A stretch of 56,002 nt of DNA from Sedimenticola sp. (GCA_027024025.1 JALVTT010000015.1:1-56002), one strand, 5' to 3'. Counted from the first letter of the stretch, positions 9,168-20,672 are shown. Translations and numbers: made by a program. Notes: generated from the sequence alone by a model not told the origin.

Positions 9168-10534
9168 TCGCGTTCCAGCTCTCCGAGGCGGCGCAATTGC
9201 TGGACGGCCGGCTGCATGGCCGGGACGCGCGCTTCCGCTCGGTCAGCAGCGACAGCCGGCGCCTGCGCACCGGCGATCTGTTCATCGCCCTGAGCGGACC
9301 CAATTTCGACGGCCACGACTATATCGGCATCGCCGAGCAGCAGGGCGCGGTCGGCGCCATGGTGCAGCGCCGGGTGCGCAGCGCCATGCCGCTGCTGGAG
9401 GTGGCCGACACCCGCCGCGCCATGGGCGAACTGGCCCGGGCCTGGCGGCGTCGCGCCGCCGCCCGGGTGGTCGGGATCACCGGCAGCAACGGCAAGACCA
9501 CGGTCAAGGAGATGCTGGCCGCGATCCTCGGGCGCGCCCATCCGGTGCTGGCCACCGAGGGCAATCTGAACAACGACATCGGCATGCCGCTGACCCTGAT
9601 GCGCCTGCAGGACGAGCCCTATGCGGTGGTCGAGATGGGCGCCAACCATATCGGCGAGATCGCCTATCTCAGCCGTATCGCCGAGCCCGATGTGGCGGTG
9701 CTCAACAACGCCGGGCGCGCCCACCTGGAGGGTTTCGGTTCGGTGGAGGGCGTGGCGCGCGCCAAGGCCGAGATCCTGGAGGGCCTGCGTCCGGAGGGGG
9801 TGTTCGTGTACAACGCCGACGATCCGCACGCCGGTCTGTGGCGGGCCCTGTCCGCGGGACGCCGCTGTCTGGGTTTCGGCCTGGATCCGGAGGCCGCGGT
9901 CCACAGCCCGCGCGGCGGCTACCGCCTGCGCTGGGTCGATGACCATTTCGAGGCCGGGTTCGAGATCCGGCTGCCGGAGGGCGGCTTCGAGGTCGGGCTG
10001 CGCCTGGCGGGGGCGCACAACCGCATGAACGCGCTGGCCGCGACCGCCGCGGCGCTGGCCCTGGAGGTGACGCCGGCGGACATCCGCGCCGGGTTGGAGT
10101 CCATGCGTCCGGTGCGCGGGCGCCTGTGTCCGCTGCGCGCCGGGAGCGGGGCGCGCCTGGTGGACGACAGCTACAACGCCAATCCCGACTCGGTGGAGGC
10201 CGCCCTGGCGGTCCTGTCGGTGATGCCGGGGCGGCGCCTGCTGGTCCTGGGCGATCTCGGTGAGCTGGGCGCGGCGCAGGCCGAACTGCATGCCGGGCTG
10301 GGCCGCGCGGCCTCGCAACAGGGCGTGGACCTGCTGCTCAGCTGCGGCCGCCTGAGCGCGCACGCCGCCGAACACTTCGATGGCGAGTCGCGGCATTTCG
10401 AGGATCAGGCGGCCCTGATCGACTGGCTGCAACGGCACCTGGGGCCGGACGACAGCGTGCTGGTCAAGGGCTCGCGCGCCAGCGCCATGGACCGGGTGGT
10501 CGCCGCGCTGGCCGGGGAGGGCGTGTCATGCTGA
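9164..10534 (+). CDS. murF: UDP-MurNAc-tripeptide:D-Ala-D-Ala ligase MurF
   Basis: [61 protein letters not shown]. Confidence 0.95.
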   Translation: MIAFQLSEAAQLLDGRLHGRDARFRSVSSDSRRLRTGDLFIALSGPNFDGHDYIGIAEQQGAVGAMVQRRVRSAMPLLEVADTRRAMGELARAWRRRAAARVVGITGSNGKTTVKEMLAAILGRAHPVLATEGNLNNDIGMPLTLMRLQDEPYAVVEMGANHIGEIAYLSRIAEPDVAVLNNAGRAHLEGFGSVEGVARAKAEILEGLRPEGVFVYNADDPHAGLWRALSAGRRCLGFGLDPEAAVHSPRGGYRLRWVDDHFEAGFEIRLPEGGFEVGLRLAGAHNRMNALAATAAALALEVTPADIRAGLESMRPVRGRLCPLRAGSGARLVDDSYNANPDSVEAALAVLSVMPGRRLLVLGDLGELGAAQAELHAGLGRAASQQGVDLLLSCGRLSAHAAEHFDGESRHFEDQAALIDWLQRHLGPDDSVLVKGSRASAMDRVVAALAGEGVSC

Positions 10535-11610
10535 TGGAACTGGCCCAATATCTCGCGCAGTTCGAGCCCGACTTCGGGGTGTTCCGCTACATCACCCTGC
10601 GCACCATTCTCGCGGTGCTGACCTCCCTGCTGATCTCCTTCATGGTGGGGCCGGCCATGATCCGCCGCCTGAGCCAGTACAAGATCGGCCAGACGGTGCG
10701 TGACGACGGTCCCCAGAGCCATCTTTCCAAGGCCGGCACCCCGACCATGGGCGGCGCCCTGATCCTGGTGGCGGTGGCGGTCTCCACCCTGCTGTGGTCC
10801 GATCTCTCCAGCCGCTACATGTGGGTGGTGCTGCTGACCACCCTGGCCTTCGGCGCGGTCGGCCTGTGGGACGACTACAAGAAGCTGGTGCTGCGCGACG
10901 CGCGCGGCCTGGCGGCGCGCTGGAAATACCTGTGGCAGTCGCTGTTCGGCATCGCCGCGGCCTGGTTTCTGTACAGCAGCGCCACCCTGCCGGCCGAGAC
11001 CCAGCTGTTCCTGCCCTTCTTCAAGCGCTTCGCCTGGGACATGGGGCCCTGGTTCGTGGTCCTGAGCTATTTCGTGATCGTGGGCTCATCCAACGCGGTC
11101 AACCTCACCGACGGCCTGGACGGCCTGGCGATCCTGCCCACGGTGCTGGTGGCCGGGGCCCTGGGCATCTTCGCCTATGTCTCCGGGCACGCCCAGTTCG
11201 CCCAGTATCTGCTGATCCCGCACCTGCCGGGGGTGGGCGAGCTGGCGATCTTCGCCGGCGCCCTGGTGGGGGCCGGGCTGGGCTTTCTGTGGTTCAACGC
11301 CTATCCGGCGCAGGTGTTCATGGGCGACGTGGGCGCGCTGGCCCTGGGCGCGGCCCTCGGCACCCTGGCGGTGGCGGTCCGCCAGGAGGTCACCCTGTTC
11401 ATCATGGGCGGGGTGTTCGTGATGGAGACCGTCTCGGTGGTGCTGCAGGTGGCCTCCTTCAAGCTCACCGGGCGGCGTATCTTCCGCATGGCGCCGCTGC
11501 ATCATCATTTCGAACTCAAGGGCTGGCCGGAGCCGCGCGTGATCGTGCGTTTCTGGATCATCACGGTCATCCTGGTGCTGGTCGGCCTGGCCAGCCTGAA
11601 GATCCGGTGA
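10528..11610 (+). CDS. mraY: Phospho-MurNAc-pentapeptide translocase MraY
   Basis: [74 protein letters not shown]. Confidence 0.96.
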   Translation: MLMELAQYLAQFEPDFGVFRYITLRTILAVLTSLLISFMVGPAMIRRLSQYKIGQTVRDDGPQSHLSKAGTPTMGGALILVAVAVSTLLWSDLSSRYMWVVLLTTLAFGAVGLWDDYKKLVLRDARGLAARWKYLWQSLFGIAAAWFLYSSATLPAETQLFLPFFKRFAWDMGPWFVVLSYFVIVGSSNAVNLTDGLDGLAILPTVLVAGALGIFAYVSGHAQFAQYLLIPHLPGVGELAIFAGALVGAGLGFLWFNAYPAQVFMGDVGALALGAALGTLAVAVRQEVTLFIMGGVFVMETVSVVLQVASFKLTGRRIFRMAPLHHHFELKGWPEPRVIVRFWIITVILVLVGLASLKIR

Positions 11611-11620
11611 GGGGCGCGGC

Positions 11621-12979
11621 ATGGTGATGACCCGGACACAGCCCAGTGAAAGACGCACCCTGGTCGTGGGCCTGGGCGCCACCGGCCTGTCGGTGGCGCG
11701 TCACCTGCTGGGGCGTGGCGAGCAGGTGGCGGTGGCCGACACCCGCAAGAACCCGCCGGGGCTGGCCGAGCTGCAGCGCCGCTATCCGGACGTGGCGGTG
11801 TTCCTCGGCGACTTCGACGACGCCCTGTTCGAGCGGGTGGACCGCCTGGTGGTCAGCCCCGGTGTGCCGCTGGACACCCCGCAGATCCGCGCCGCGCTGC
11901 AACGCGGGGTGCCGGTGCTGGGCGATGTGGAACTGTTCGCGGGCCTGGCGGATGTGCCGGTGGTGGCCATCACCGGCTCCAACGGCAAGAGCACCGTGAC
12001 CACCCTGGTGGGCGAGATGGCGCGCGCCGCGGGCTGCCGCGCCGGGGTGGGCGGCAATCTCGGCACCCCGGTGCTGGACCTGCTGGACGAGCGCAATGAA
12101 CTGTATGTGCTGGAGCTGTCGAGCTTCCAGCTCGAGACCACCCATTCCCTGCGTCCGGCGGTGGCGGCGGTGCTGAATGTCTCGCCCGACCACATGGACC
12201 GCTATCCCGACATCGAGGCCTATGCCGCGGCCAAGGCGCGCATCCTGGAGGGCGCGGGCCTGGCGGTGCTCAATGCCGACGATCCGCGCGTGATGGCCAT
12301 GCATGGCGCCGGCGATGTCTGGACCTTCACCCTGGGCGAGCCGCGCGGCGATAAGCAGTTCGGCGTGCGCGAACGGGAAGGCCGCGCCTGGCTGTGCCGT
12401 GGCGAACAGGCGCTGCTGGCGGCGGACGAGATCCTGATTCCCGGACGCCACAACCAAGCCAACGCCCTGGCGGCGTTGGCCATCGGCACCGCCCTGGGCA
12501 TGGACCTGGAGGTGATGCGCGAGGTGCTGCGGCGCTTCCCGGGCCTGCCGCACCGTTGCGAGTTCGTGGGCGAGATCGACGGCGTGCGCTGGTACAACGA
12601 CAGCAAGGCGACCAATGTCGGGGCCGCCGTGGCGGCTCTGGAGGGCCTGCATCCCGGGGGCGCGCCGCGCGCGGTGATCATCCTGGGCGGCGACTGCAAG
12701 GAAGCCGATTTCGAGGCCCTGCGCGCGCCGCTGGCGCGCTGCGCCCGCGCGGTGGTGCTGATGGGGCGCGACCGGGACGCCATCCGTCCGGTGGTGCCGG
12801 AGGGCGTGGCGCTGCGCGAGGCCGCCGATCTGGAGCAGGCGGTGGAGGCCGCCGCCGGACTGGCCCGGCCCGGCGATCATGTGCTGCTGGCCCCGGCCTG
12901 TGCCAGTTTCGACCAGTTCCGCAGCTTCACCGAGCGCGGCGACCGCTTTCGCGGCCTGCTCAGGAGGCGGGAGGCATGA
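11621..12979 (+). CDS. murD: UDP-MurNAc-L-Ala:D-Glu ligase MurD
   Basis: VVGLGATGLSVARHLL, AITGSNGKSTVTTLVGEM, LSSFQLETTHSLRPAVAAVLNVSPDHMDRY, YNDSKATNVGA. Confidence 0.95.
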   Translation: MVMTRTQPSERRTLVVGLGATGLSVARHLLGRGEQVAVADTRKNPPGLAELQRRYPDVAVFLGDFDDALFERVDRLVVSPGVPLDTPQIRAALQRGVPVLGDVELFAGLADVPVVAITGSNGKSTVTTLVGEMARAAGCRAGVGGNLGTPVLDLLDERNELYVLELSSFQLETTHSLRPAVAAVLNVSPDHMDRYPDIEAYAAAKARILEGAGLAVLNADDPRVMAMHGAGDVWTFTLGEPRGDKQFGVREREGRAWLCRGEQALLAADEILIPGRHNQANALAALAIGTALGMDLEVMREVLRRFPGLPHRCEFVGEIDGVRWYNDSKATNVGAAVAALEGLHPGGAPRAVIILGGDCKEADFEALRAPLARCARAVVLMGRDRDAIRPVVPEGVALREAADLEQAVEAAAGLARPGDHVLLAPACASFDQFRSFTERGDRFRGLLRRREA

Positions 12980-14169
12980 GCGGCGTGGCCACGGTCAAGG
13001 GCATGGCGCGTCCGCGCGGCGCCGCCGCGGTCCAGCCCCTGCCGCTGGACGGCGTGCTGCTGCTCGCGGTCGCCACCCTGCTGGGCATCGGCCTGGTGAT
13101 GGTGGCCTCGGCCTCCATGCACCTGGGCGCGCGCGAGGGCGCGGCCATGCGCTATGTGGACCGGCACCTGCTGGCCATGGCCCTGGGCATCGGCGGCGCG
13201 GTGCTGGTCTGGTTCACCCCCATGGGCTGGTGGGAGCGCGCCAGCACCTGGCTGTATTTCCTGGGCCTGGGCCTGCTCCTGCTGGTGTTCATCCCCGGCC
13301 TGGGCCGCTCCGCCAACGGCGCCCTGCGCTGGGTCGGGGTGGGGCCGCTGAGCCTGCAGACATCGGAATTCATGAAGCTGTTCATCGTGCTCTACATGGC
13401 CGGCTATGTGGTGCGGCGGCAGATGGAGGTGGCGCTCACGGTCTGGGGCTTCATCAAGCCGCTGATCCTGCTCCTGGCGGCCTGCGGCCTGATCATGCTG
13501 CAGCCCGATTTCGGCACCACCGCGGTGCTGCTGGCGACCGCCTTCGGGCTGCTGTTCCTGGCCGGCGCGCCGCTCTGGCAGTTCGGCCTGCTGATCACCC
13601 TGGCCGCGGTCGCCCTCGGCGCCCTGGTCTATGTCTCGCCCTACCGCATGGCGCGGGTGACGGCCTTCCTCAATCCCTGGGAGCAGGCCCAGGATGCCGG
13701 CTATCAGCTGACCCAGGCCCTGATCGCCTTCGGCCGGGGCGAGTGGACCGGGGTGGGTCTGGGCAACGGCATCCAGAAGCAGTTCTACCTGCCGGAGGCG
13801 CACACCGATTTCGTGATGGCGGTGATCGGCGAGGAGTTCGGCCTGCTGGGCACCCTGACCATCATCCTGCTATTCGGCCTGTTCATCTGGCGCGCCTTCG
13901 CCATCGGCGCGCGCGCCGAGCGGCGGGGCGCCCGCTATGCCGCCTATGTGGCCTGGGGCCTGGGCCTGTGGATCGGCATGCAGGCCTTCATCAATATCGG
14001 CGTGAACATGGGCCTGCTGCCGACCAAGGGCCTGACCCTGCCTTTCGTCAGCTACGGCAGCAACAGTCTGATCGTGTGCTGCGTGGCGGTGGGCATGCTG
14101 TTGCGCATCCAGCGCGAGAATCTGGCGTCCGGATCACCGGACAGGGAGGGCGCATGGCAGCGCGCGTGA
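12976..14169 (+). CDS. ftsW: Peptidoglycan glycosyltransferase FtsW (SEDS)
   Basis: LLLAVATLLGIGLVMVASASM, QPDFGTTAVLLATAFGLLFLAGAP, LPEAHTDFVMAVIGEEFG, LPTKGLTLPFVSYGSNSL. Confidence 0.95.
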   Translation: MSGVATVKGMARPRGAAAVQPLPLDGVLLLAVATLLGIGLVMVASASMHLGAREGAAMRYVDRHLLAMALGIGGAVLVWFTPMGWWERASTWLYFLGLGLLLLVFIPGLGRSANGALRWVGVGPLSLQTSEFMKLFIVLYMAGYVVRRQMEVALTVWGFIKPLILLLAACGLIMLQPDFGTTAVLLATAFGLLFLAGAPLWQFGLLITLAAVALGALVYVSPYRMARVTAFLNPWEQAQDAGYQLTQALIAFGRGEWTGVGLGNGIQKQFYLPEAHTDFVMAVIGEEFGLLGTLTIILLFGLFIWRAFAIGARAERRGARYAAYVAWGLGLWIGMQAFINIGVNMGLLPTKGLTLPFVSYGSNSLIVCCVAVGMLLRIQRENLASGSPDREGAWQRA

Positions 14170-15230
14170 TGGTCATGGCGGGTGGTACCGGCGGACATGT
14201 GTTTCCGGCCCTGGCGGTGGCCCAGGAGTTGCGCCGGCGCGGCTGCGAGATCAGCTGGCTGGGCACCCCGGACAGCTTCGAATCGCGCCTGGTGCCGCAG
14301 CACGGCATCGAACTGGACGTGATCGACGCCTTCCGCCTGCGCGGCCAGGGCGGGCTGAGCCTGCTGCTGGCGCCGCTGCGTCTGCTGCGCGCCCTGGCCC
14401 AGGCCGGGCATGTGCTGCGGCGGCGCCATCCGCAGGTGGTGCTGGGCATGGGCGGCTTCGCCTCTGGCCCCGGCGGCCTGATGAGCCGGGTGCTGGGCAT
14501 CCCGCTGGTGATCCACGAACAGAACACGGTGCCGGGCCTGACCAACCGCTGGCTGGCCCGCCTGGCCAACCGTGTGCTGCAGGCCTTCCCGGACAGCTTC
14601 GAGGGCGTGCAGGCCCGGGTCTGCGGCAATCCCGTGCGCCCCGAGATCCTGGCCCTGCCCGAGCCCGAGGCGCGTTTCGCCGGACGTGCCGGATCGCCGG
14701 TCTCCATCCTGGTGATGGGCGGCTCGCTGGGCGCCCAGGCGCTGAACGAGATCGTGCCGCGGGCCCTGGCGCGGCTGGCGCAGAGCCAGCCCCTGCGGGT
14801 CATGCACCAGGCCGGGCGCGGCAAGACCGGGCAGGCGGAGCAGGCCTATGCCGGATCCGCCATGGACGTGCAGGTGCTGGAGTTCATCGCCGACATGCCG
14901 CGCGCCCTGGCGGATGCCGATCTGGTGATCTGTCGCGCCGGCGCGCTCACCGTGTCGGAACTGGCCGCCGCCGGCGTGGGCGCGGTGCTGGTGCCCTATC
15001 CCTACGCGGTGGACGATCACCAGACGCGCAACGCCGAATACCTGGCCGCGGCCGGGGCGGCGGTCGTGATCCAGCAGGACGCGCTGGACCCGGACGATCT
15101 GGCGGCGCGGCTGCGCGAGTTGTGCGCCGGGCGCGAGCCCCTGCTGGCGATGGCGCGCGCGGCCCGTACCCGCGCCATGCCGGACGCGGTGCGCTGCGTG
15201 GCCGATACCTGTGAGGAGGTGATGGCATGA
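14154..15230 (+). CDS. murG: UDP-GlcNAc transferase MurG
   Basis: [88 protein letters not shown]. Confidence 0.96.
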   Translation: MAARVMVMAGGTGGHVFPALAVAQELRRRGCEISWLGTPDSFESRLVPQHGIELDVIDAFRLRGQGGLSLLLAPLRLLRALAQAGHVLRRRHPQVVLGMGGFASGPGGLMSRVLGIPLVIHEQNTVPGLTNRWLARLANRVLQAFPDSFEGVQARVCGNPVRPEILALPEPEARFAGRAGSPVSILVMGGSLGAQALNEIVPRALARLAQSQPLRVMHQAGRGKTGQAEQAYAGSAMDVQVLEFIADMPRALADADLVICRAGALTVSELAAAGVGAVLVPYPYAVDDHQTRNAEYLAAAGAAVVIQQDALDPDDLAARLRELCAGREPLLAMARAARTRAMPDAVRCVADTCEEVMA

Positions 15231-16651
15231 ACGGCATGCTGCAACAACCCCGCTACGCGGCCGAGGCCATGGGGCGCATGCGTCATCTGCACTTCGTCGG
15301 CATCGGCGGCGCGGGCATGAACGGCATCGCGCAGGTCATGCTCAACCTGGGCTACGCAGTGAGCGGTTCCGACATCCGCGCCAATGCCGCCACCGAACGC
15401 CTGGCGGAGCAGGGCGCGGTGATCCATATCGGACATGCCGCCGAGCATGTGCGCGAGGCCGACGCGGTGGTGATCTCCAGCGCCGTGACCGAGGACAACC
15501 CGGAGGTGGTGGCGGCGCGCGAGCGGCGCATCCCGGTGGTGCCCCGGGCCGAGATGCTGGCCGAGATCATGCGCTTCCGCTACGGCGTGGCGGTGGCCGG
15601 CACCCACGGCAAGACCACCACCACCAGCCTGATCGCCAGCCTGCTGATCGACAGCGGCATGGATCCGACCTATGTGATCGGCGGCCGTCTCAACGCGGCC
15701 GGCAGCTATGCCCATCTGGGCGAGGGCGAGGTTCTGGTGGCCGAGGCCGATGAGAGCGATGCCTCCTTCCTCTACCTGCAGCCCATGCTGGCGGTGGTGA
15801 CCAATGTGGACGAGGACCACATGAGCACCTATGGCGGCAGCTTCGAGCGCCTGCGGGCGACCTTCCTGGAATTCCTGCATCACCTGCCCTTCTACGGGGT
15901 GGCGGTGCTGTGCGTCGACGATCCCAACACCCGCGGGCTGCTGCCGGACGTGACCCGGCGCACCATCACCTACGGCTTCAGCGAGGACGCCGATGTGCGC
16001 GCGAGCGGGCTGGCTCAGCAGGGCGGCCGCACCCGCTTCACGGTCAGCCTGCCGGACGGCCGCGCCTTCGAGGTCGAGCTGTCCATGCCGGGCCGGCACA
16101 ACGCCCTGAACGCCCTGGCGGCGATCAGCGTGGGCATGGAACTGGGTCTGGACATGGGCAGCGTGCAGCGCACCCTGCAGCAGTTCCAGGGCATCGGTCG
16201 CCGCTTCCAGGTGCGCGAGTGCCGCGCCGGCGGGGCCGCGCTGATGCTGGTGGACGACTACGGGCACCACCCGCGCGAGCTGGCCGCGACCCTGAGCGCG
16301 GTGCGTGAGGGCTGGCCGGAGCGGCGCCTGGTGCTGGCCTTCCAGCCGCATCGCTACACCCGCACCCGGGACGCCTTCGACGACTTCGCCCGCGTGCTGA
16401 GCGAGCCGGATGTGCTGATCCTGAGCGAGGTGTTCGCGGCGGGCGAGGCGCCCATCGCCGGAGCCGACGGGCGCGCCCTGAGCCGCGCGGTGCGCGCGCG
16501 CGGCCGGGTGGACCCGATCTTCATCGAGGATGTCGGCGAACTGCCCGAGGTGTTGCGCGGAGTGGTGCGTGAGGGCGATATCGTGCTGACCATGGGGGCC
16601 GGCAGCATCGGCCAGGTGGCGGCGGAACTGGGGGAACGGCTATGCCAGTGA
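15227..16651 (+). CDS. murC: UDP-MurNAc:L-Ala ligase MurC
   Basis: [72 protein letters not shown]. Confidence 0.96.
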   Translation: MNGMLQQPRYAAEAMGRMRHLHFVGIGGAGMNGIAQVMLNLGYAVSGSDIRANAATERLAEQGAVIHIGHAAEHVREADAVVISSAVTEDNPEVVAARERRIPVVPRAEMLAEIMRFRYGVAVAGTHGKTTTTSLIASLLIDSGMDPTYVIGGRLNAAGSYAHLGEGEVLVAEADESDASFLYLQPMLAVVTNVDEDHMSTYGGSFERLRATFLEFLHHLPFYGVAVLCVDDPNTRGLLPDVTRRTITYGFSEDADVRASGLAQQGGRTRFTVSLPDGRAFEVELSMPGRHNALNALAAISVGMELGLDMGSVQRTLQQFQGIGRRFQVRECRAGGAALMLVDDYGHHPRELAATLSAVREGWPERRLVLAFQPHRYTRTRDAFDDFARVLSEPDVLILSEVFAAGEAPIAGADGRALSRAVRARGRVDPIFIEDVGELPEVLRGVVREGDIVLTMGAGSIGQVAAELGERLCQ

Positions 16652-16800
16652 AAAACCGAATGACCGACAGGCAGCGGCCGCGGCTGTTGCGCATGGGCTG
16701 CGGCGAGCAACTGCTGGCCACCGGCCTGCGTCGGGCGGAGCGGGGCGCGGCGGCGCCGGCGCGTCCGGCGGCGTCCAGAAAGCGTGTGGGGCACGGATGA
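16642..16800 (+). CDS. Putative 52-aa basic small protein encoded between murC and murB (not in the supplied ORF track)
   Basis: ATG at 16642 overlaps the murC 3' end by 10 nt; TGA at 16798-16800 overlaps the murB ATG (ATGA). Product [60 protein letters not shown] upstream as possible SD. Confidence 0.4.
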   Translation: MPVKNRMTDRQRPRLLRMGCGEQLLATGLRRAERGAAAPARPAASRKRVGHG

Positions 16801-17696
16801 TGATGGCGGCCCGGACGAGCACAGCGCTGCGCGGCGAGCTTCGCCACCAGGAACCCCTGGCCGGCTACACCAGCTGGCGGGTGGGTGGGCCCGCGCGCGT
16901 CCTGTATCGTCCGGCGGACGCCGGGGATCTCGCCCTGTTCCTGCAGGGCCTGGCGCCGGACGAGCCGTTGCTGTGGCTGGGGCTGGGCAGCAATCTGCTG
17001 GTGCGTGACGGCGGTTTCCCCGGCACCGTGATCGCGTTGCAGGGGCACCTGGCCGGGATCGAGGTCCGCGACGGGCGTCTGCACGCCGGGGCCGGGGCCT
17101 CCTGCGCCCGGGTGGCGCGCGAGGCGGCACGGGCCGGGCTCACCGGGGCGGCCTTTCTGGCGGGCATCCCGGGCACCCTGGGCGGGGCCCTGGCCATGAA
17201 CGCCGGGGCCTTCGGCGGCGAGACCTGGCCCATCGTGCAGCGGGTGCAGACCCTGGACCGCCAGGGCGTCCCGCGTGAGCGCGGCCCGGAGGACTACCGG
17301 GTGGCCTATCGCGAGGTCCGGGGCCCGGCCGGGGAGTGGTTCACCGGCGCGGTGCTGCGGCTGGGGCACGGCGATGTGGCGGCCGAGCAGGCGCGCATCC
17401 GCGAGCTGCTGGCGCGTCGCGCCGCGAGCCAGCCGACCGGGCTGCCCAGCGCGGGCTCTACCTTCCGCAACCCGCCCGGGGATCACGCCGCGCGCCTGAT
17501 CGAGGCGGCGGGACTCAAGGGGTATCGCATCGGCGGCGCCGAGGTCTCGCCCAAGCATGCCAATTTCATCATCAACACCGGGCAGGCCAGCGCCGCCGAC
17601 ATCGAGGCCCTGATCGACGCGGTGCGTGCCCGGGTCGAGGAACGCTTCGGGGTGCGCCTGCAGCCCGAGGTGCACATCGTGGGGGTGCCGGCATGA
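16797..17696 (+). CDS. murB: UDP-N-acetylenolpyruvoylglucosamine reductase MurB
   Basis: LAGYTSWRVGGPARVLYRPAD, WLGLGSNLLVRDGGFPGTVIAL, AGIPGTLGGALAMNAGAFGGE, GLKGYRIGGAEVSPKHANFIINTG. Confidence 0.95.
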   Translation: MMMAARTSTALRGELRHQEPLAGYTSWRVGGPARVLYRPADAGDLALFLQGLAPDEPLLWLGLGSNLLVRDGGFPGTVIALQGHLAGIEVRDGRLHAGAGASCARVAREAARAGLTGAAFLAGIPGTLGGALAMNAGAFGGETWPIVQRVQTLDRQGVPRERGPEDYRVAYREVRGPAGEWFTGAVLRLGHGDVAAEQARIRELLARRAASQPTGLPSAGSTFRNPPGDHAARLIEAAGLKGYRIGGAEVSPKHANFIINTGQASAADIEALIDAVRARVEERFGVRLQPEVHIVGVPA

Positions 17697-18622
17697 GCGT
17701 ACAGGCATCCGATTTCGGCCGCGTGGCGGTGCTGATGGGCGGCTGGGCCGCGGAGCGCGAGGTGTCCCTGGTCAGCGGACGCGCGGTGCTGGAGGGCCTG
17801 CGCGCGCGGGGCGTGGACGCCCATCCGGTGGACATGGGGCGCGACATCGTCGAGGTCCTGACCCGGGGCGGCTACGACCGGGTCTTCAACGTGGTCCACG
17901 GGCGTGGCGGCGAGGACGGCGAGTTGCAGGGCCTGCTGGACATCCTGGGCCTGCCCTATACCGGCTCCGGGGTGCTGGGCTCGGCCCTGTCCATGGACAA
18001 GTACCGCACCAAGCGGGTGTGGCAGGGCGCCGGTCTGCCCACCCCGGGCTTCTGTCTGATCGACGGCGAGGCCGCTCTGGCGCGCGCCGCCGGGCTGGGC
18101 TTTCCGCTGATGGTCAAGGCCGCGCTGGAGGGGTCCAGCATCGGCGTGTACCGGGTCGGGGACGAGGCCGAACTGCGCGCGGCCTGGCAGGGCGCGGCCG
18201 CCTGCGACAGCCATGTGATGGCCGAGCAGTACATCCAGGGACCGGAGTTCACCGCCTCCATCCTGGGCGACGCGTGCCTGCCGCTGATCCGTCTGGAGAC
18301 CCCGCATGCCTTCTATGACTACGAGGCCAAGTACCAGGCCGACGACACCTGTTATCGGGTGCCCTGCGGCCTGCCGGAGGCCCGTGAGGCCGAGCTGCGG
18401 GCGCTGGCCCTGGAGGCCTTTGCCGCAGTGGGCGCCAGCGGCTGGGGCCGGGTGGACCTGATGCTGGACGAACAGGAGCGGCCCTGGCTGATCGAGGTCA
18501 ACACGGTGCCGGGCATGACCGATCACAGCCTGGTGCCCATGGCCGCCGCGGCGCGCGACATCGATTTCCCCGAACTGGTGTGGCGCATCCTGGCGCAGAC
18601 CCTGGAGGGCGCGGATGGCTAG
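17693..18622 (+). CDS. ddlB: D-alanine--D-alanine ligase
   Basis: VAVLMGGWAAEREVSLVSGRAVLEGL, HGRGGEDGELQGLLDILGLPYTGSGVLGSALSMDK, IEVNTVPGMTDHSLVPMAA. Confidence 0.95.
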   Translation: MSVQASDFGRVAVLMGGWAAEREVSLVSGRAVLEGLRARGVDAHPVDMGRDIVEVLTRGGYDRVFNVVHGRGGEDGELQGLLDILGLPYTGSGVLGSALSMDKYRTKRVWQGAGLPTPGFCLIDGEAALARAAGLGFPLMVKAALEGSSIGVYRVGDEAELRAAWQGAAACDSHVMAEQYIQGPEFTASILGDACLPLIRLETPHAFYDYEAKYQADDTCYRVPCGLPEAREAELRALALEAFAAVGASGWGRVDLMLDEQERPWLIEVNTVPGMTDHSLVPMAAAARDIDFPELVWRILAQTLEGADG

Positions 18623-19400
18623 GCGGCGCAAACAGGACAGACGCGCGAGCCAGGGCGCCCGCCGCTGGGGGCGTGTGGCGCTGCTGGTGCTGCCGCTGCT
18701 GGTGCTCGGCGGGCTGGGCGGCTTCGCGTATCACTATCTCAGTCAGCCGGGCCGCATGCCGGTGCGCGAGATCGAGATCACCGGCGAGTTCACCTGGCTG
18801 GATCAGGCGGCGATCGAGCGTCAGGTGGCGGCCGCCATCGACGGCGGTTTCCTCGACCTGGATCTGCAGAAGGTGCGCGACAGCGTGCTGCGCATGCCCT
18901 GGGTGGATCAGGTCAGCGTGCGCCGGGTATGGCCGGACCGGCTGCAGATGCATGTGACCGAGCAGGTGCCGCTGGCCTATTGGAACCAGGACGCCCTGGT
19001 CAATCTCGACGGCGTGGTGTTCCGGCCCAAGCCGCTGCCCCGCCTGGAGGGCCTGCCCCATCTGGCGGGCAGCGACGCCATGGCGCCACAGGTGGTGGCC
19101 TTCTATCTGCGTCTGCACGCGCGTCTGCTGGAGGGGCCGCTGCGGGTCAGCCGGGTCAGTCTGGACCGGCGCAACGAGTGGCGGGTGGACTTTGCCGACG
19201 GCATGGTCCTGCTGCTGGGCCGGGAGGCGGTGGAACAGCGCGAGCGGACCTTTCTGCGGGTCTATCCGCAACTGCTGGCGCAGATGCGCGAGCGGCCGGC
19301 GCGGGTCGATATGCGCTATGCGCACGGCTTTGCGGTGCGCTGGCGCGAACAGGATGAGAAACAGGCCATGCGCCTGAAAGCAGCCACGGGTGACAGCTGA
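18615..19400 (+). CDS. ftsQ: Cell division protein FtsQ
   Basis: N-terminal TM, POTRA-like MPVREIEITGEFTWLDQAAIERQVAAAIDGGFLDLDLQKVRDSVLRMPWVDQVSVRRVWPDRLQMHVTEQVPLAYW; position. Confidence 0.93.
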   Translation: MARRRKQDRRASQGARRWGRVALLVLPLLVLGGLGGFAYHYLSQPGRMPVREIEITGEFTWLDQAAIERQVAAAIDGGFLDLDLQKVRDSVLRMPWVDQVSVRRVWPDRLQMHVTEQVPLAYWNQDALVNLDGVVFRPKPLPRLEGLPHLAGSDAMAPQVVAFYLRLHARLLEGPLRVSRVSLDRRNEWRVDFADGMVLLLGREAVEQRERTFLRVYPQLLAQMRERPARVDMRYAHGFAVRWREQDEKQAMRLKAATGDS

Positions 19401-20635
19401 TGGTCAAGAAGTCGGACAAGAACATTATCGTGGGCCTGGATATCGGCACCTCCAAGGTGGTGGCGATCGTCGGCGAGGTGAAGGAGGACGACAGCATCGA
19501 GATCATCGGGCTGGGCTCCCATCCCTCGCGCGGCCTGAAGAAAGGGGTGGTGGTGAACATCGAGTCCACGGTGCAGTCCATCCAGCGCGCGGTCGAGGAG
19601 GCCGAGCTGATGGCGGGCGTGGAGATCGACTCGGTGTACGCCGGGATCGCCGGCAGCCACGTGTCCAGTCTGAACTCGGAAGGCGCGGTGGGAATCAAGG
19701 ACGGCGAGGTCACGCATGCCGATGTGGAGCGCGTGATCGACGCCGCGCGCGCGGTGCCCATCCCGGCGGACCAGAAGATCCTGCACATCCTGCCGCAGGA
19801 ATTCATCATCGACAACCAGGAGGGCATCCATGATCCGGTGGGCATGTCCGGGGTGCGCCTGGAGGTCAAGGTGCACATGGTCACCGGCTCGGTCAGCGCG
19901 GCGCAGAACATCGTCAAGTGCGTGCGGCGCTGCGGCCTGGAGGTCGAAGACCTGATCCTGGAGCAGCTGGCCTCCAGCTATTCGGTGCTGGAGGAGGACG
20001 AGAAGGATCTGGGCGTCTGCCTGGTGGACATCGGCGGCGGCACTACCGATATCGCGGTCTTCACCGGCGGCTCGATCCGGCACACCGGGGTCATCCCCAT
20101 CGCCGGCGACCAGGTGACCAACGACATCGCGGTGGCCCTGCGCACGCCCACCCAGCATGCCGAGGAGATCAAGCTCAAGTATGCCTGCGCCCTGACCCAG
20201 CTGGCGAGCGCGGACGAGACCATCGAGGTGCCCAGCATCGGCGACCGTCCGCCGCGCCGCCTCAGCCGCCAGACCCTGGCCGAGGTGGTGGAGCCGCGCT
20301 ACGAGGAGCTGCTGCAGCTGATCCAGGCGGAGCTGCGGCGCTCCGGTTTCGGCGACCTGGTAGCGGGCGGCGTGGTCATGACCGGCGGCAGCTCCAAGAT
20401 GGAGGGGCTGATCGAGCTGGCCGAGGAGGTGTTCCACATGCCGGTGCGCCTGGGCGTGCCGCAGTACGTGACCGGGCTGGTGGACGTGGTGCGCAACCCC
20501 ATCCACGCCACCGGGGTGGGGCTGTTGCTGTTTGGATACCGCAATCGAGCGGTACGCGTGCCGGAGCTGGCGGCGGGCGGAGGACTGAAGTCGGTCTGGA
20601 GCCGGATGAAGAGCTGGTTCCAGGGGAATTTTTAA
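19400..20635 (+). CDS. ftsA: Cell division protein FtsA
   Basis: IIVGLDIGTSKVVAIVGEV, GVCLVDIGGGTTDIAVFTGGSIRHTGVIPIAGDQVTNDIA, VMTGGSSKMEGLIELAEEVF. Confidence 0.96.
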   Translation: MVKKSDKNIIVGLDIGTSKVVAIVGEVKEDDSIEIIGLGSHPSRGLKKGVVVNIESTVQSIQRAVEEAELMAGVEIDSVYAGIAGSHVSSLNSEGAVGIKDGEVTHADVERVIDAARAVPIPADQKILHILPQEFIIDNQEGIHDPVGMSGVRLEVKVHMVTGSVSAAQNIVKCVRRCGLEVEDLILEQLASSYSVLEEDEKDLGVCLVDIGGGTTDIAVFTGGSIRHTGVIPIAGDQVTNDIAVALRTPTQHAEEIKLKYACALTQLASADETIEVPSIGDRPPRRLSRQTLAEVVEPRYEELLQLIQAELRRSGFGDLVAGGVVMTGGSSKMEGLIELAEEVFHMPVRLGVPQYVTGLVDVVRNPIHATGVGLLLFGYRNRAVRVPELAAGGGLKSVWSRMKSWFQGNF

Positions 20636-20672
20636 TTGAAGTTGTATCGCGGGAAGACCGGAGGAAGAAACC

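Noticed and set aside
5581-10438. Long antisense ORFs opposite ftsI, murE and murF (for example 5581-7419, 7512-9080, 9089-10438)
   Set aside because: High-GC shadow ORFs; sense genes fully account for the region.
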